Source: Paenibacillus castaneae (GTDB lineage: Bacteria; Bacillota; Bacilli; Paenibacillales; Paenibacillaceae). Taken from it: DNA of 64,000 nucleotides. The notes below the pieces were generated by a model. It was not told where the DNA came from. It was given only the letters and a program-made list of their open reading frames with translations, and did not search any database. Shown here in pieces: positions 17,801 through 26,211 of this stretch (the first letter of the stretch is position 1; every line of letters starts with the position of its first letter). The translations under genes and the position numbers were made by a program. The stretch lies in assembly GCF_002884445.1 (NCBI RefSeq), contig NZ_KZ614144.1:4136094-4200093 (forward strand), given 5' to 3'.

Positions 17801-18502
17801 ATGCGACATAAAATATTACTTGTTTTTGTCTCCTTATGGTTTGCTGTATCAAGCACCACGGCTGCAGCCTCAGCCTGGCCGCTTATTCCTGCAATAACGG
17901 ATCAAGACTGGGCACTTCCTTCAACGGTTGTCATTATTGACGTGGGACATGGTGGAATTGACGGTGGAACTTCCTCTGGCACGACACTGGAGAAGGATAT
18001 CAATTTGGCCATCGCCAAAAAGCTATACTTGCTTCTTCGAAGCCAAGGAGTTGCAGCAGTCATGAATCGTACTGGCGATTACGCGTTAAGTGATGAGAAT
18101 CGTTGGCATATTAGCCGCTCCAGACATCGGAAGGACCTGTCGCAACGAAGACAGCTCACCGAAGAAATCGACAGTGAGCTACTTGTAAGTTTACATGTCA
18201 ATTGGTCCAAAAAACCTTCACAGCGCGGTCCGCTTGTGCTGCATCAGCAGAGTGGGGAAAGCGCACTGCTCGCCTTTTGCATTCAAGATTCGCTCAATCG
18301 TCAACAGAACACGACAGCTATTCCTCGAGAAGGAAAAACATTTTATTTATTAAAACGAGTCCAGCAGCCAGCCGTCATTGTCGAAATGGGCTTTATAAGC
18401 AGCGACAGCGACCGTTCCATGCTGACCGATCCTAAAGGCCAGAAAGAGGTCGCTGCTGCCATTGCATCAGGGATTAGGCAATATAAATGGATCACCCGTT
18501 AA
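17801..18502 (+). CDS. N-acetylmuramoyl-L-alanine amidase, CwlD-like (Amidase_3)
   Basis: 233 residues with an N-terminal signal peptide or membrane anchor (LLVFVSLWFAVSS). Zinc ligands and catalytic glutamate of Amidase_3 are all visible: His50 in DVGHGG, Glu64 in LEKD, His132 in SLHVNW, and Glu195 in VEMGFIS. Such enzymes cut the amide bond between muramic acid and the stem peptide. Length and layout fit CwlD, which, with a deacetylase, makes the muramic-lactam of spore cortex. The next gene, convergent and overlapping by 36 bases, is a polysaccharide deacetylase-like protein, but of the YibQ type, not PdaA. CwlD itself is a likely but unproven identity. Confidence 0.82.
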   Translation: MRHKILLVFVSLWFAVSSTTAAASAWPLIPAITDQDWALPSTVVIIDVGHGGIDGGTSSGTTLEKDINLAIAKKLYLLLRSQGVAAVMNRTGDYALSDENRWHISRSRHRKDLSQRRQLTEEIDSELLVSLHVNWSKKPSQRGPLVLHQQSGESALLAFCIQDSLNRQQNTTAIPREGKTFYLLKRVQQPAVIVEMGFISSDSDRSMLTDPKGQKEVAAAIASGIRQYKWITR

Positions 18503-19300
18503 ACCAGGTACTAATTGGGATAGCTTCACGAAATGCACGTTAGTCTGCATAACGGGTATGGACTGCTTGAGTACGGATGCTGTTTTCGTTCCTGCGGGGC
18601 CGACATGTCCAATCGTAATGCAGCTAACATGCGTTTCCAAATGCTTGCGCAGCACGCCGATCTGCTTGGATATATGCGAAACGGTGTACACATCATCCAG
18701 AAATACATCATTAGAAACAATTGGCACGTTCAGCTCCGCCGCAATCTTGGGAATAACCGTTTTGTACGTTGTACGGCTATCTAAGAAAAACAAGCCTCGC
18801 TCCTTGCATACACCAAGGACAATCCTCATAATATGCTCATTTGCGGTTATCTTGGAGCCCATATGATTGTTCATTCCAATGGCATACGGTACATTATCAA
18901 TCGCGTCCTCGACCCGTTTGCGAATCTCAGCATCGCTCAAATCGGTAGTCAACGCCCCGGGACCGAGCCATTTTTTCAACCCTTTATTCGGCTCCATCGG
19001 CATATGTACAATCACATCATGACCAAGCCGATGCGCTTCCTCTGCATCCTTTTTTGTCGTAGGCATAAACGGCATAATAGCAGCAGTAAACTTCACAGGC
19101 AGCTTCATCATTTCCTCCGTACCATTCATGCCATTGCCGAAATCGTCAATCACAATCGCAAGCGTCCGCTGCTCCTTCTCATCTGCCGATACAGAACCGT
19201 AGCTGCATGCACTACCCATACATAATGCTACAACCAGTAAAACAGCTGTCTTCTTGATCCGGCCCATTCGCTGCGATGATCTTTTTTGACTATTCATCAT
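18467..19300 (-). CDS. divergent polysaccharide deacetylase family protein (YibQ-like)
   Basis: 277 residues with an N-terminal hydrophobic anchor (TAVLLVVALCMGSACSYGS) that also has a lipobox-like cysteine, then the YibQ fold: LAIVIDDFGNG (residues about 47-57), VHMPMEP, GMNNHMGS, and TIGHVGP. Family members have the NodB barrel but lack the normal metal-binding set, and their activity is uncertain. It is exported or surface-anchored. The 3' end overlaps the convergent amidase gene by 36 bases, which may limit simultaneous expression. Confidence 0.75.
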   Translation of the reverse strand: MMNSQKRSSQRMGRIKKTAVLLVVALCMGSACSYGSVSADEKEQRTLAIVIDDFGNGMNGTEEMMKLPVKFTAAIMPFMPTTKKDAEEAHRLGHDVIVHMPMEPNKGLKKWLGPGALTTDLSDAEIRKRVEDAIDNVPYAIGMNNHMGSKITANEHIMRIVLGVCKERGLFFLDSRTTYKTVIPKIAAELNVPIVSNDVFLDDVYTVSHISKQIGVLRKHLETHVSCITIGHVGPAGTKTASVLKQSIPVMQTNVHFVKLSQLVPGLTGDPFILPNP

Positions 19301-19466
19301 TATTCACACCTCTCACCTTTTACCTTCAGTGTTTGTGAATAAGATGTAAAATATGCTTGTTTAAACAATTTTCAGCAGGCAACAGGAACAAAGAGAAAAA
19401 TAAGCAAGATTCACTTGACTATTCAACTTCACACATGATAATATATTTTTTGTTGATATACGATTT

Positions 19467-19550
19467 GCGGCCGTGGCGGAATTGGCAGACGCGCTAGATT
19501 CAGGTTCTAGTGGTGTAACAGCCGTGGAGGTTCGAGTCCTCTCGGCCGCA
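19467..19550 (+). tRNA. tRNA-Leu (anticodon CAG)
   Basis: An 84-base gene with a seven-pair acceptor stem (GCGGCCG at 19467-19473 with CGGCCGC at 19543-19549), an anticodon stem CTAGA/TCTAG enclosing the loop TTCAGGT with anticodon CAG, a variable arm GTGTAACAGCC-type of class II length, and the T-loop GGTTCGAGTCC. The discriminator is A and the CCA end is not encoded. A promoter precedes it: TTGACT at 19415-19420 and TAATAT at 19439-19444, 18 bases apart. Confidence 0.95.
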
Positions 19551-19628
19551 TCCTTATTATGATTAAAGACATAACTAGATGCAATTTATTCTAGTGGTTA
19601 TTATTAGACTACATATTGTAAATTCAAA

Positions 19629-19677
19629 CCACTTCATTATCATGATCCTAAATTCATGATAATGAAGTGGTTTTTTT
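19629..19677 (+). terminator. Rho-independent terminator after tRNA-Leu
   Basis: A perfect stem of 17 pairs (CCACTTCATTATCATGA with its complement), an eight-base loop and seven T. It lies about 80 bases past the tRNA. From 19678 to 19864 nothing else is apparent. Confidence 0.93.
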
Positions 19678-19864
19678 GTTGCTTAAATTTGCAATTCAGA
19701 ATTTTATTGCTGATAGGGTATACAAAACTTTATACATCAACACGATTAAAAAGCACCAAATGGAATTGAACACTTTTAACGCTTATTGTATATACCAAGA
19801 AATGCTGCTCCCTGGAGCGCTGAACTAACGTTCGACGTTCGTTGAATATCATTTCAGAGAAATG

Positions 19865-20383
19865 TTATATGAGTGTTTTGGTCATTATAAAGTCCACTTG
19901 TTCTTCGTCACCCATATAAAAAGAGTGGGCTCCGGTTTGAACAAACCCCATTTTCTTATAAAAAACAATAGCATTTTCATTTTTTTCCCATACGCCTAGC
20001 CAAATTTTCTTTTTATTAAGTTCTATCGCAATTTTAATAGCTTGATTTAGCAGATATTTACCAAGCCCATGTTTTTGAAATTTGTTTCTTATATAAATCC
20101 TCTCGATTTCAAGTGATTCATTCCCCATTCCTTCAGTCTGAGCATCATTGGTATTTACCTTTAAATATCCAGCGACTTCATTATTAAAATAAACAAAAAA
20201 GAATTGCGAAGAAATATTGGGTAATTCTTGTTCTAATTGTTTTAAGTTAAATGCTCTTTCCAAGTAGGCTTTCATATTTCCAGGTGAATTTTGATTCTTA
20301 AATGTCTCATTAAATGTTTCAACACTAATTTCTTGAAGTAAGCCTAGATCTTCAAACGTGCACTTTTTTATATTTATAGTCAT
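19865..20383 (-). CDS. paiA: PaiA-like polyamine N-acetyltransferase (GNAT)
   Basis: 172 residues, the length of B. subtilis PaiA, and many segments agree with it from memory: SIETFN/SVETFNETFKNQNSP, SSQFFFVYF, ESLEIERIYI, QKHGLGKYLL (the acetyl-CoA-binding Q/R-x-x-G-x-G), WLGVWEKNENAI and FYKKMGFVQTGAHSF. It acetylates spermidine and spermine with acetyl-CoA, detoxifying excess polyamine, and acts in the cytoplasm. It lies on the same strand as the guanidine exporter genes ykkCD, about 100 bases downstream, so it could be read from the same transcript or from its own promoter. The usual partner gene paiB is absent. Confidence 0.88.
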   Translation of the reverse strand: MTINIKKCTFEDLGLLQEISVETFNETFKNQNSPGNMKAYLERAFNLKQLEQELPNISSQFFFVYFNNEVAGYLKVNTNDAQTEGMGNESLEIERIYIRNKFQKHGLGKYLLNQAIKIAIELNKKKIWLGVWEKNENAIVFYKKMGFVQTGAHSFYMGDEEQVDFIMTKTLI

Positions 20384-20484
20384 TTTATTTGTCCTCCTTT
20401 TATTGAGTCAATAATTTCTTGTGTTCCCTTTTTTACAAATAGGTACCAAACCAAATGAGTGCCGTTTTCAACATTACTGTTACT

Positions 20485-20799
20485 TTAGCTAACTAACTTC
20501 AAGCCCACTGCAGATCCGAGTACCATAGCTATAAACAAAATTCTCAAGATATTTTTTGGTTCCCCATAAAATATCATTCCAAGAATTGCTCCACCGGACG
20601 CACCTATACCTGTCCATACTCCATATGCTGTTCCCATCGGGAGGGTTTTCATTGCCAATGACAGGAATAAAAAGCTTAATCCGAATCCTGCAAATAATAA
20701 AAGAAATGATGTTACGTTACGGTCTTTGATCATCTTATTTATCATGAGAACTCCGGACATTTCAAATATTCCAGCTAAAATAAGATATACCCAATCCAT
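20485..20799 (-). CDS. ykkD: SMR family guanidine exporter subunit YkkD
   Basis: 104 residues with four membrane segments, typical of small multidrug resistance proteins, and the conserved glutamate in the first segment (GIFEMSG). Sequence agrees with YkkD in ETTPMGTAYAVWTGIG-like form (KTLPMGTAYGVWTGIGASGG) and the end AVGLKLVS. It pairs with YkkC as a heterodimer that exports guanidinium in exchange for protons. It starts in the last base of ykkC, and both lie behind a guanidine-I riboswitch. Confidence 0.9.
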   Translation of the reverse strand: MDWVYLILAGIFEMSGVLMINKMIKDRNVTSFLLLFAGFGLSFLFLSLAMKTLPMGTAYGVWTGIGASGGAILGMIFYGEPKNILRILFIAMVLGSAVGLKLVS

Positions 20800-21137
20800 T
20801 AGTTACCTACCTCCCGTTTTTTCTCTTTGCTTAGCATTTTCAGCCCAATAACACCTAATAACAGAATTCCGATGAGCACAATCTTGCCTATTTGAACTGG
20901 AGTGCCAAACAAAATGATTTCCGCTAATACTGTACCAGCTGTACCTAAGCCAACAAAAACAGCATAAACAGTACCCACAGGAATTGAACGAGAAGCCAAA
21001 ATCATCAATGTGAAGCTTACAATAATAGCAATCACTGTAGCTCCCCATTCCAAAATCCCGTTTGCATATTTTAATCCAATGACCCATCCTACCTCGAATA
21101 AAGCAGCAATAATTACCGACAACCATGTTTTGTTCAT
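20799..21137 (-). CDS. ykkC: SMR family guanidine exporter subunit YkkC
   Basis: 112 residues, exactly the length of B. subtilis YkkC, with four membrane segments and the conserved glutamate (ALFEVGWVIGLKYA). Segments SIPVGTVYAVFVGLGTAGTV and GVIGLKML match the family. It forms an antiparallel heterodimer with YkkD. It is the first gene downstream of the guanidine-I riboswitch, so its expression should rise when guanidinium accumulates. Confidence 0.92.
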   Translation of the reverse strand: MNKTWLSVIIAALFEVGWVIGLKYANGILEWGATVIAIIVSFTLMILASRSIPVGTVYAVFVGLGTAGTVLAEIILFGTPVQIGKIVLIGILLLGVIGLKMLSKEKKREVGN

Positions 21138-21198
21138 TTCTTTTCACACTCCCCTTTAAAATTACGCAAAACCTAGTATTTCCAAATGCAGCAAAAAT

Positions 21199-21330
21199 AA
21201 AAAAAAAAGCCTGGGAAACAAACTGTCGTTAACAGTTTATCTCCCGGGCTTTTATCCCTCCGTGACACAACCTATCAGTTGTGATTATCTCTTGGACCAG
21301 CCGATTTAGATCGCGGAACCCTAGATAACA
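21199..21330 (-). promoter_or_regulatory. guanidine-I riboswitch (ykkC motif) with its terminator
   Basis: On the minus strand the conserved elements appear in order: CTAGGGTTCCGCG, GGCTGGTCCAAGAG, then CACGGAGGGATAAAAGCC and CGGGAGA. The 3' part, AAAAGCCCGGGA, can instead pair with TCCCAGGCTTTT further on, giving an intrinsic terminator with a ten-base T-run. Ligand binding would hold the 3' strand in the aptamer and let transcription go on into ykkC. The match to the motif is essentially textbook. Confidence 0.95.
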
Positions 21331-21497
21331 TTCCATTCAAATTATACACAACTCTTTTTATTTATCAACCTTTTAATTGATTCCAACAAAAGCCAATTAT
21401 CACTTAATCTGCGGAAAAAATTAACTATCATATTGTTAAACATTCAGTATAGCTACCATACTAAATGCAACTGCGGTTAGTCTTTTACGCTACCTCA

Positions 21498-21956
21498 CTA
21501 CAAAATAATCATATAAAAAACCACACTAACCACGATCATCACAAGTCCAAATATCAACAAAGCTTTTCCGATCGATTGTTTCTCCGGATCATCATTTAAT
21601 GCAAATATACCCCCTACAATTAAGCCCACAATTGGAATAAAGAATGTTACTATAAAAAGTAGGACTGTTGCACATCCAAAATTTCCGCTGCTCGCATATC
21701 CATCTGATGGCAAGTAAGAGCTGCCGCTTGTTTTCTTGGTATATACTGTCCCACAATATTTACACTTGGAATCATTCGCACCTAATTTCTCATTACAATG
21801 GGAACAAATCCGTTCCCTATCGATTGCCTTAAATGTTTTTAAAGAATTCGGTGTTCCAACTACTTCGGAGTCTTTAAGCGATCCACTGCATTGAATACAT
21901 AGGAAAGCGCTCTCGCTGTTGCTTTCACCGCAATTGCTGCATATTTTTGAAGCCAT
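21498..21956 (-). CDS. zinc-ribbon membrane protein
   Basis: 152 residues. Two zinc-ribbon units lie in the N-terminal half: CSNCGESNSESAFLCIQC and CSHCNEKLGANDSKCKYC, each with two CxxC knuckles. A linker of about 30 residues follows, then two membrane segments (ATVLLFIVTFFIPIVGLIVGG and GKALLIFGLVMIVVSVVFYM). The frame opens at 21992, but the ATG at 21956 has an AAGGAGG site ten bases upstream. Similar small double-zinc-ribbon membrane proteins are common in Bacillota and have no defined role. Confidence 0.7.
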   Translation of the reverse strand: MASKICSNCGESNSESAFLCIQCSGSLKDSEVVGTPNSLKTFKAIDRERICSHCNEKLGANDSKCKYCGTVYTKKTSGSSYLPSDGYASSGNFGCATVLLFIVTFFIPIVGLIVGGIFALNDDPEKQSIGKALLIFGLVMIVVSVVFYMIIL

Positions 21957-22120
21957 ATTTAGAATAGCCTCCTTATCCGTATTTAAGTTCATTTCATCAT
22001 ATCATGTAAAATAAAATCGATATGTCGAAATATGTCAGATGATAATAATAGCTCTATTCATTTGTAAGATAATTCCGTATAATGCATGATCATAACTATA
22101 TCTCTTAAGGTGAGGTCTCC

Positions 22121-23308
22121 ATGAAAAACAGCCATGCAACGAAGGTAAGCCTAATCTATTTTTTATTCTTTTATGTATTTATTTATGCTGGAAATGCTGT
22201 GTACGGCACATTCCTCCCGCTTTATTTTCAGGATATCGGTTTTTCCGCTTTACAGATCGGTACGCTGCTCAGCTTTGGTCCATTCGTAGCCATACTGGCT
22301 CAACCTCTCTGGGGCGCACTTGGAGATCGGGCTAGAACAAAAAACTTTATTCTGCTTATTTTGTTGGCAGGCTGCGGGATTTCGATGATTTTATACCCCT
22401 TGTCCAACCATTTTACTTATTTATTAATCATGATTTGTATTTTTACTTTTTTCCAGACTTCGATCTTCGCCATCAGTGACACGATAACTCTTGAAGTGCT
22501 GGATAAGCGTAAAATGGGCAGCTTTGGGCATATCCGTATGGGAGGAACGATCGGGTTTGCTATTATGTCGCTTGTGTTCGGAATTATTTCCAAGAACCAT
22601 ATCGGCTCCTTATTCGCTGTATATTCTAGTATTATCGTGGTCTGTTTTCTGCTCGTTCTAAAATTCCCTTCTGTGGAAGGGCACCAATCCCAAGGTCGGA
22701 AAATGTCGATCTTAGTGCTCTTTCGCAATCGGATGCTAATGGTCTATTTCGGAATCAATTTCATATTGCAGATCACTTTAGGGTACTATTACGCGTTCTT
22801 CCCTATGTACTTCAGAGAACTCGGAGGAGATAATGTCCTTCTTGGTTGGTCGATGGTTATTTCGTCATTAAGCGAAGTTCCTTTTTTGCTGTTTGCCGAT
22901 AAAATCTTTAAACGAGTGCGTATTCCGTATATTTTATTAGGTGCTGCATGCTTTACAGCTCTGCGGTGGTATCTTTTCTCCGTCATCGAGACGCCAATTT
23001 GGGCGCTGCCGGTTCAAGCCTTGCATGGTCTCATTTTCATTGTTCTTACCGTTACAATGGCGACTTATATTAATAAGGAAGTGCCTAAGGAATTGAAAGC
23101 GAGCGGTCAAACGTTCAACGGTCTAATGAATCTCGGTGTTGCCCGCATCATCGGGAGCTTAGCCGGCGGTATCGCAACAACCAGCTTCGGGCTTCGCCGT
23201 GTATTTATGTACAATTCAATCATCGCACTCGTATGTGTAGCTGTTTTCGCTATGTTCTTCTGGAGAATGCGCAATCGTGAATCATCTGCTGCCAAACAGG
23301 CAAACTAG
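22121..23308 (+). CDS. major facilitator superfamily transporter
   Basis: 395 residues with twelve predicted membrane segments. The loop between segments 2 and 3 has the MFS signature in the form GALGDRARTKN. The beginning (FLFFYVFIYAGNAVYGTFLPLYFQDIGFS) resembles the LacY-related PPP/nucleoside-symporter-like group, which carries a small substrate with protons. AAGGTGAGG lies before the ATG. It is followed after 15 bases by a gene for a secreted stalk-domain protein. The substrate is unknown. Confidence 0.82.
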   Translation: MKNSHATKVSLIYFLFFYVFIYAGNAVYGTFLPLYFQDIGFSALQIGTLLSFGPFVAILAQPLWGALGDRARTKNFILLILLAGCGISMILYPLSNHFTYLLIMICIFTFFQTSIFAISDTITLEVLDKRKMGSFGHIRMGGTIGFAIMSLVFGIISKNHIGSLFAVYSSIIVVCFLLVLKFPSVEGHQSQGRKMSILVLFRNRMLMVYFGINFILQITLGYYYAFFPMYFRELGGDNVLLGWSMVISSLSEVPFLLFADKIFKRVRIPYILLGAACFTALRWYLFSVIETPIWALPVQALHGLIFIVLTVTMATYINKEVPKELKASGQTFNGLMNLGVARIIGSLAGGIATTSFGLRRVFMYNSIIALVCVAVFAMFFWRMRNRESSAAKQAN

Positions 23309-23323
23309 TAGTAAAAGGAGAGA

Positions 23324-23827
23324 ATGATTGCAATGAAGGATAAAACAAAAGGTCTTATTATCGGCTTGGTGATTGGAGCTGCGTTTGCCGGAACAACTGT
23401 TTATGCTGATTATAGTATGAAAATAACTTCCACCTTCAAAGAAATGAATATATTTGTAGATGGGATACGGAAATCAACGCAAGAAGTTATCATTTACAAT
23501 GGTGTGACCTATGCGCCTATTCGAGCACTCTCCACTGCACTAGATAAACCATTAAACGCTGATTTCACTCGGAGCGATCTATATATCGGCAAGGCACCTG
23601 CAATCAAAGGCATTACTTCGGATCAAGCGATCCAACTCGTAAAGAAGCAATATAAGGTACCTTCCAGCTATAAAATAAACCTGGATCACCTTGATGAGGA
23701 TGGCAACTATGTCATTCAAGTTTTTGAGATTGTTATTGATAATACCAAAACCGGCGAAGGGCATACCGCGACCTTCGGATGGTATACCGTTGATAAGTAC
23801 TCAGGAAAAATAAAATCCATGTTTTAG
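23324..23827 (+). CDS. secreted copper-amine-oxidase-N (stalk) domain protein
   Basis: 167 residues: signal peptide (KDKTKGLIIGLVIGAAFAGTTVYA), then a stalk domain similar to copper amine oxidase N-terminal domains (MKITSTFKEMNIFVDGIRKS, YNGVTYAPIRALSTALDKPL), then a PepSY-like stretch (ITSDQAIQLVKKQYKVP through TFGWYTVDKYSGKIKSM). Such proteins are exported in Paenibacillus and presumed to bind wall or surface. AAAGGAG lies just before the ATG at 23324; a second ATG at 23333 is possible. Probably cotranscribed with the MFS gene. Confidence 0.7.
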   Translation: MIAMKDKTKGLIIGLVIGAAFAGTTVYADYSMKITSTFKEMNIFVDGIRKSTQEVIIYNGVTYAPIRALSTALDKPLNADFTRSDLYIGKAPAIKGITSDQAIQLVKKQYKVPSSYKINLDHLDEDGNYVIQVFEIVIDNTKTGEGHTATFGWYTVDKYSGKIKSMF

Positions 23828-23843
23828 TCCTGCTCTGCTCATC

Positions 23844-24020
23844 TTATTTTTTCTTCTTGTAATTGATGAAATTCAATACTGCAGTTATGACAAAAAGAGC
23901 GCCTACTATAAAAAATCCGTATTTGGCATTATGATTGTCAGACAAGAGTCCGGCAAGTAGAAAACAAGCAGCTGTTATTACATTTAATATCGTAACCATA
24001 AGAAAGTTTTTTCTCTTCAT
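23844..24020 (-). CDS. small two-transmembrane protein (58 aa)
   Basis: A 58-codon frame starts at the ATG at 24020 and stops at 23844. It encodes basic MKRKN, one membrane segment (FLMVTILNVITAACFLLAGL), a short loop SDNHNAKYG, a second segment (FFIVGALFVITAVLNFI) and a basic tail NYKKKK. The charge pattern puts both ends inside. The ribosome binding site is weak. Its 3' end lies 16 bases from the convergent stalk-domain gene. No family recognised, but the composition argues for a real membrane protein. Confidence 0.55.
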   Translation of the reverse strand: MKRKNFLMVTILNVITAACFLLAGLLSDNHNAKYGFFIVGALFVITAVLNFINYKKKK

Positions 24021-24053
24021 TTGTGCTGCACCGTCTTCTCTTTATTTTTTTAT

Positions 24054-24513
24054 TTAAACCAACATGCCCTTTTTAATTAATTGCTTGATTCTCAGATGTC
24101 TATACACAAAAAACAAATAGACCCCGAAATAAGTCGGTATCGTAAAAAGACCATTGTGAAAATATAATTCATCTCGAAAGATTGTGGTCTGCTCTTCCGT
24201 TTCCGTATGCACCTGCATCGTATGTTTCCAGCATTTGATCATCCGTCCTGATTCATCGGTGCATATTATTTTTGCTGCTTCATCAGTCTTTATTAAATGA
24301 AATGGAATGCTCACCAAGCGGTATAAAGCCAAACAAAAACATATTCAATTTGTAGGTTTCGCCTTCACTCCAATGTGTTGGAAATGCGGTGTGGCCTGCA
24401 TATTTGAATCTCATTAATGGGGATGACACTTTCTGAAAAGTGGAGGTGCTGCTCAAATTGGACCATAGAAGGTTCGGAGAGATTTTCATGGCAGACCGCA
24501 TGCTTATAATCAT
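24054..24513 (-). pseudogene. frameshifted SRPBCC-like gene
   Basis: Two overlapping frames together give a single protein of about 153 residues. The first begins at the ATG at 24513 behind a GGGAG site and reads through SPLMRFKYAGHTAFPTHWSEG to LFGFIPLGEHSI; the second continues from PFHLIKTDEAAKI through IKCWKHTMQVHTET to DELYF. The whole looks like a SRPBCC (START-like) ligand-binding domain with a C-terminal extension. The reading frame changes near 24300-24320. A single indel would restore it, so this is a recent pseudogene or a sequencing error. Confidence 0.65.
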
Positions 24514-24609
24514 GGTTTATCTCCCTGCTCAAATATCTTTTCTCATATCATACCAATAAATGAGAGAAAACGCCTTATAGAATATGCGAAATTCTGAACT
24601 CCTTAGAGT

Positions 24610-24943
24610 AAAAGTGTTGCGGAGGATATACGTGGAGAAAAGGGAAAACGACTAAATGGAAAAGATGCAGCTAATTCCGAGTGTTGAAGCATTTAGAGAC
24701 CCTTTAGCTGTATAAGCTCACGTTAATTCTACCTAAAATCTATAGTTTAACAAAAAAACGTCGAATTAGTTGTAGCAAATACAGTTAAACGTAAATAGTT
24801 GGAGTATATCGAAGAAATAGATGTAGCTTTTGCAGTTACTTGATCCGGGAGGAACTCATTTGATACGAAAGTTGGAAATTCTACAATTAGCGAGGGGTTA
24901 AGGGACGGCTATCCTGTATATTTGCAGGGTAACCGTCCTTTTT
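24610..24943 (+). repeat. non-coding, possibly dispersed repeat element ending in a terminator
   Basis: The 533-base stretch between the SRPBCC relic and the GH76 gene has no credible gene. From about 24610 it shows internal near-repeats (AGCTAATTCC, GAATTAGTTGTAGCAAATACAG, TTCTACCTAAA, TTCTACAATTAG) and then a GATCCGGGAGGAACT segment and the hairpin at its right edge. It reads like an interspersed intergenic element of Paenibacillus type, but this is recognition from memory; copy number could not be tested. Confidence 0.35.
24901..24943 (+). terminator. terminator-like hairpin at the right edge of the repeat-like stretch
   Basis: GGGACGG-C-TA-T-CCTG and CAGG-G-TA-A-CCGTCC form a long imperfect stem followed by five T on the plus strand. 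No plus-strand gene lies upstream within 1 kb, so it may belong to the repeat-like element. Confidence 0.6.
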
Positions 24944-25046
24944 AAAAACGATAAAGGATTGTGAAGAATTAATCGGATCGGTTGGGATGAACACTTACAC
25001 ATACACATATCTAATATGAAAAGACCAATTTACTCTTTAAATCCCT

Positions 25047-26108
25047 TTACAACAATCCTTGCTTCTCAAGAAGCGCCGCCGTTTCAAGAAGAATGACACC
25101 GCTAAGCTGTGTGCTAAGCTCAACATCTTCTGTCGGAGCTTCGTCCCAGCTCTTCCCGAACAAAGCCTCATCAGGGTTTGAAATACTGCTCCACAAGGTC
25201 GAGGAATTGGATGCCAGAATACCAGCCACTTCCCGTCCGTCGTTCAGCGCTTGAGCCAGTTCGCCCGCGTAGCGGACAAAAATCCCTTTGAACAGCCCGG
25301 CATCCCCACCGCCTTCTGCAGGCATAAGTCCGCTTTCGTTCATCGCCAGCTCCTTGATTGCCGCATGCCAAGTTCGCTTCGCATCTTCTAAATACCCTTT
25401 ATCGCCTGTAATTCCATATAGCTCAACTGCAGCGCCGATAAATACACCTTGGCAATAGGTGAATTTCCAGTCCTTGTCGATCACCCCGTCGCCTAGACGG
25501 TTGAGGCCATCCCATACGAAGCCCGTTTCCGGGTCAACTAGCATTTCCTTCTGCCAGTCATAGATTTTGATCGCCCATTCCAAATCGTCCTTCCTGCCGA
25601 ACGCTTTATAGAACCGTGCCGCTAGAATGGAAGCAGGGGCGTTCGCTGGTGTATTCTTATAATCCAGCTGGGTTTTCTGCCATGCAATCCCGCCGCCCAT
25701 CACTTCATTCCAGCCTGTCTTAATATCTTCCCAAAGCGTCTCAGCTGTCTGCTTATAAGTCTCGTCCTCATCAATCTCGTAAGCGCGAAGCCAGCCGATT
25801 GCCATCCATTCCATATCGTCATAAAGGTTATTCGGCCATTCTCCGCCATTACGCGTGAGGATACCCTGGTGAAGCATGGACAGCCTCTGTTTAAAGAAGG
25901 AGTCACCCGTACGATTCCAGCCGTCTACAAGCGTTTCAACGGCGTGAGCCATCCACCAATAGTGAAAAATCGTGTTGCACGAGCCGCCTGGGCAAGGCGT
26001 GAGTATATCATACATACGGATACTCGAATTCCAGAAACGATTATCCAGCGTTCGCTGCGCCTGCTCAGCTTTCGCATTCCATGTCATTGTTTTGATAATG
26101 CTCTCCAT
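25047..26108 (-). CDS. GH76-like alpha-1,6-mannanase, cytoplasmic form
   Basis: About 353 residues. The GH76 catalytic aspartate pair is visible as LYDDMEWMAIGWLRAYE (Asp97, Asp98), followed by GGGIAWQK and the typical NAPASILAARFY and YCQGVFIGAAVELYGITGDKGYLEDA helices of an (alpha/alpha)6 barrel. GH76 enzymes hydrolyse alpha-1,6-mannosidic bonds of fungal or bacterial mannan. No signal peptide is present, unlike its paralogue at 27611-28720, so it should act on imported oligosaccharides. The frame opens with GTG at 26141, but the promoter lies at 26149-26177, and the ATG at 26108 has a GAGG site nine bases upstream, so 26108 is chosen. Confidence 0.82.
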   Translation of the reverse strand: MESIIKTMTWNAKAEQAQRTLDNRFWNSSIRMYDILTPCPGGSCNTIFHYWWMAHAVETLVDGWNRTGDSFFKQRLSMLHQGILTRNGGEWPNNLYDDMEWMAIGWLRAYEIDEDETYKQTAETLWEDIKTGWNEVMGGGIAWQKTQLDYKNTPANAPASILAARFYKAFGRKDDLEWAIKIYDWQKEMLVDPETGFVWDGLNRLGDGVIDKDWKFTYCQGVFIGAAVELYGITGDKGYLEDAKRTWHAAIKELAMNESGLMPAEGGGDAGLFKGIFVRYAGELAQALNDGREVAGILASNSSTLWSSISNPDEALFGKSWDEAPTEDVELSTQLSGVILLETAALLEKQGLL

Positions 26109-26148
26109 TGTCACCATCCTCATTTGATTATAATCATTCACAAATAAT

Positions 26149-26177
26149 ATACTATATTTTGTATATCAACATGTCAA
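26149..26177 (-). promoter_or_regulatory. promoter and operator of the cytoplasmic GH76 gene
   Basis: On the minus strand TTGACA (plus 26172-26177) and TAGTAT (plus 26149-26154) are exactly 17 bases apart. The -35 box is one half of the sequence ATTGACATGTTGAT; a second partial palindrome, TTTGTATATCAA (26158-26169), overlaps. The same TTGACA-ATG core and geometry recur before the GH125 operon, which suggests control by the same repressor. Confidence 0.6.
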
Positions 26178-26211
26178 TATATCATCTACAAAATCACGAA
26201 TTCTTTTGCAA

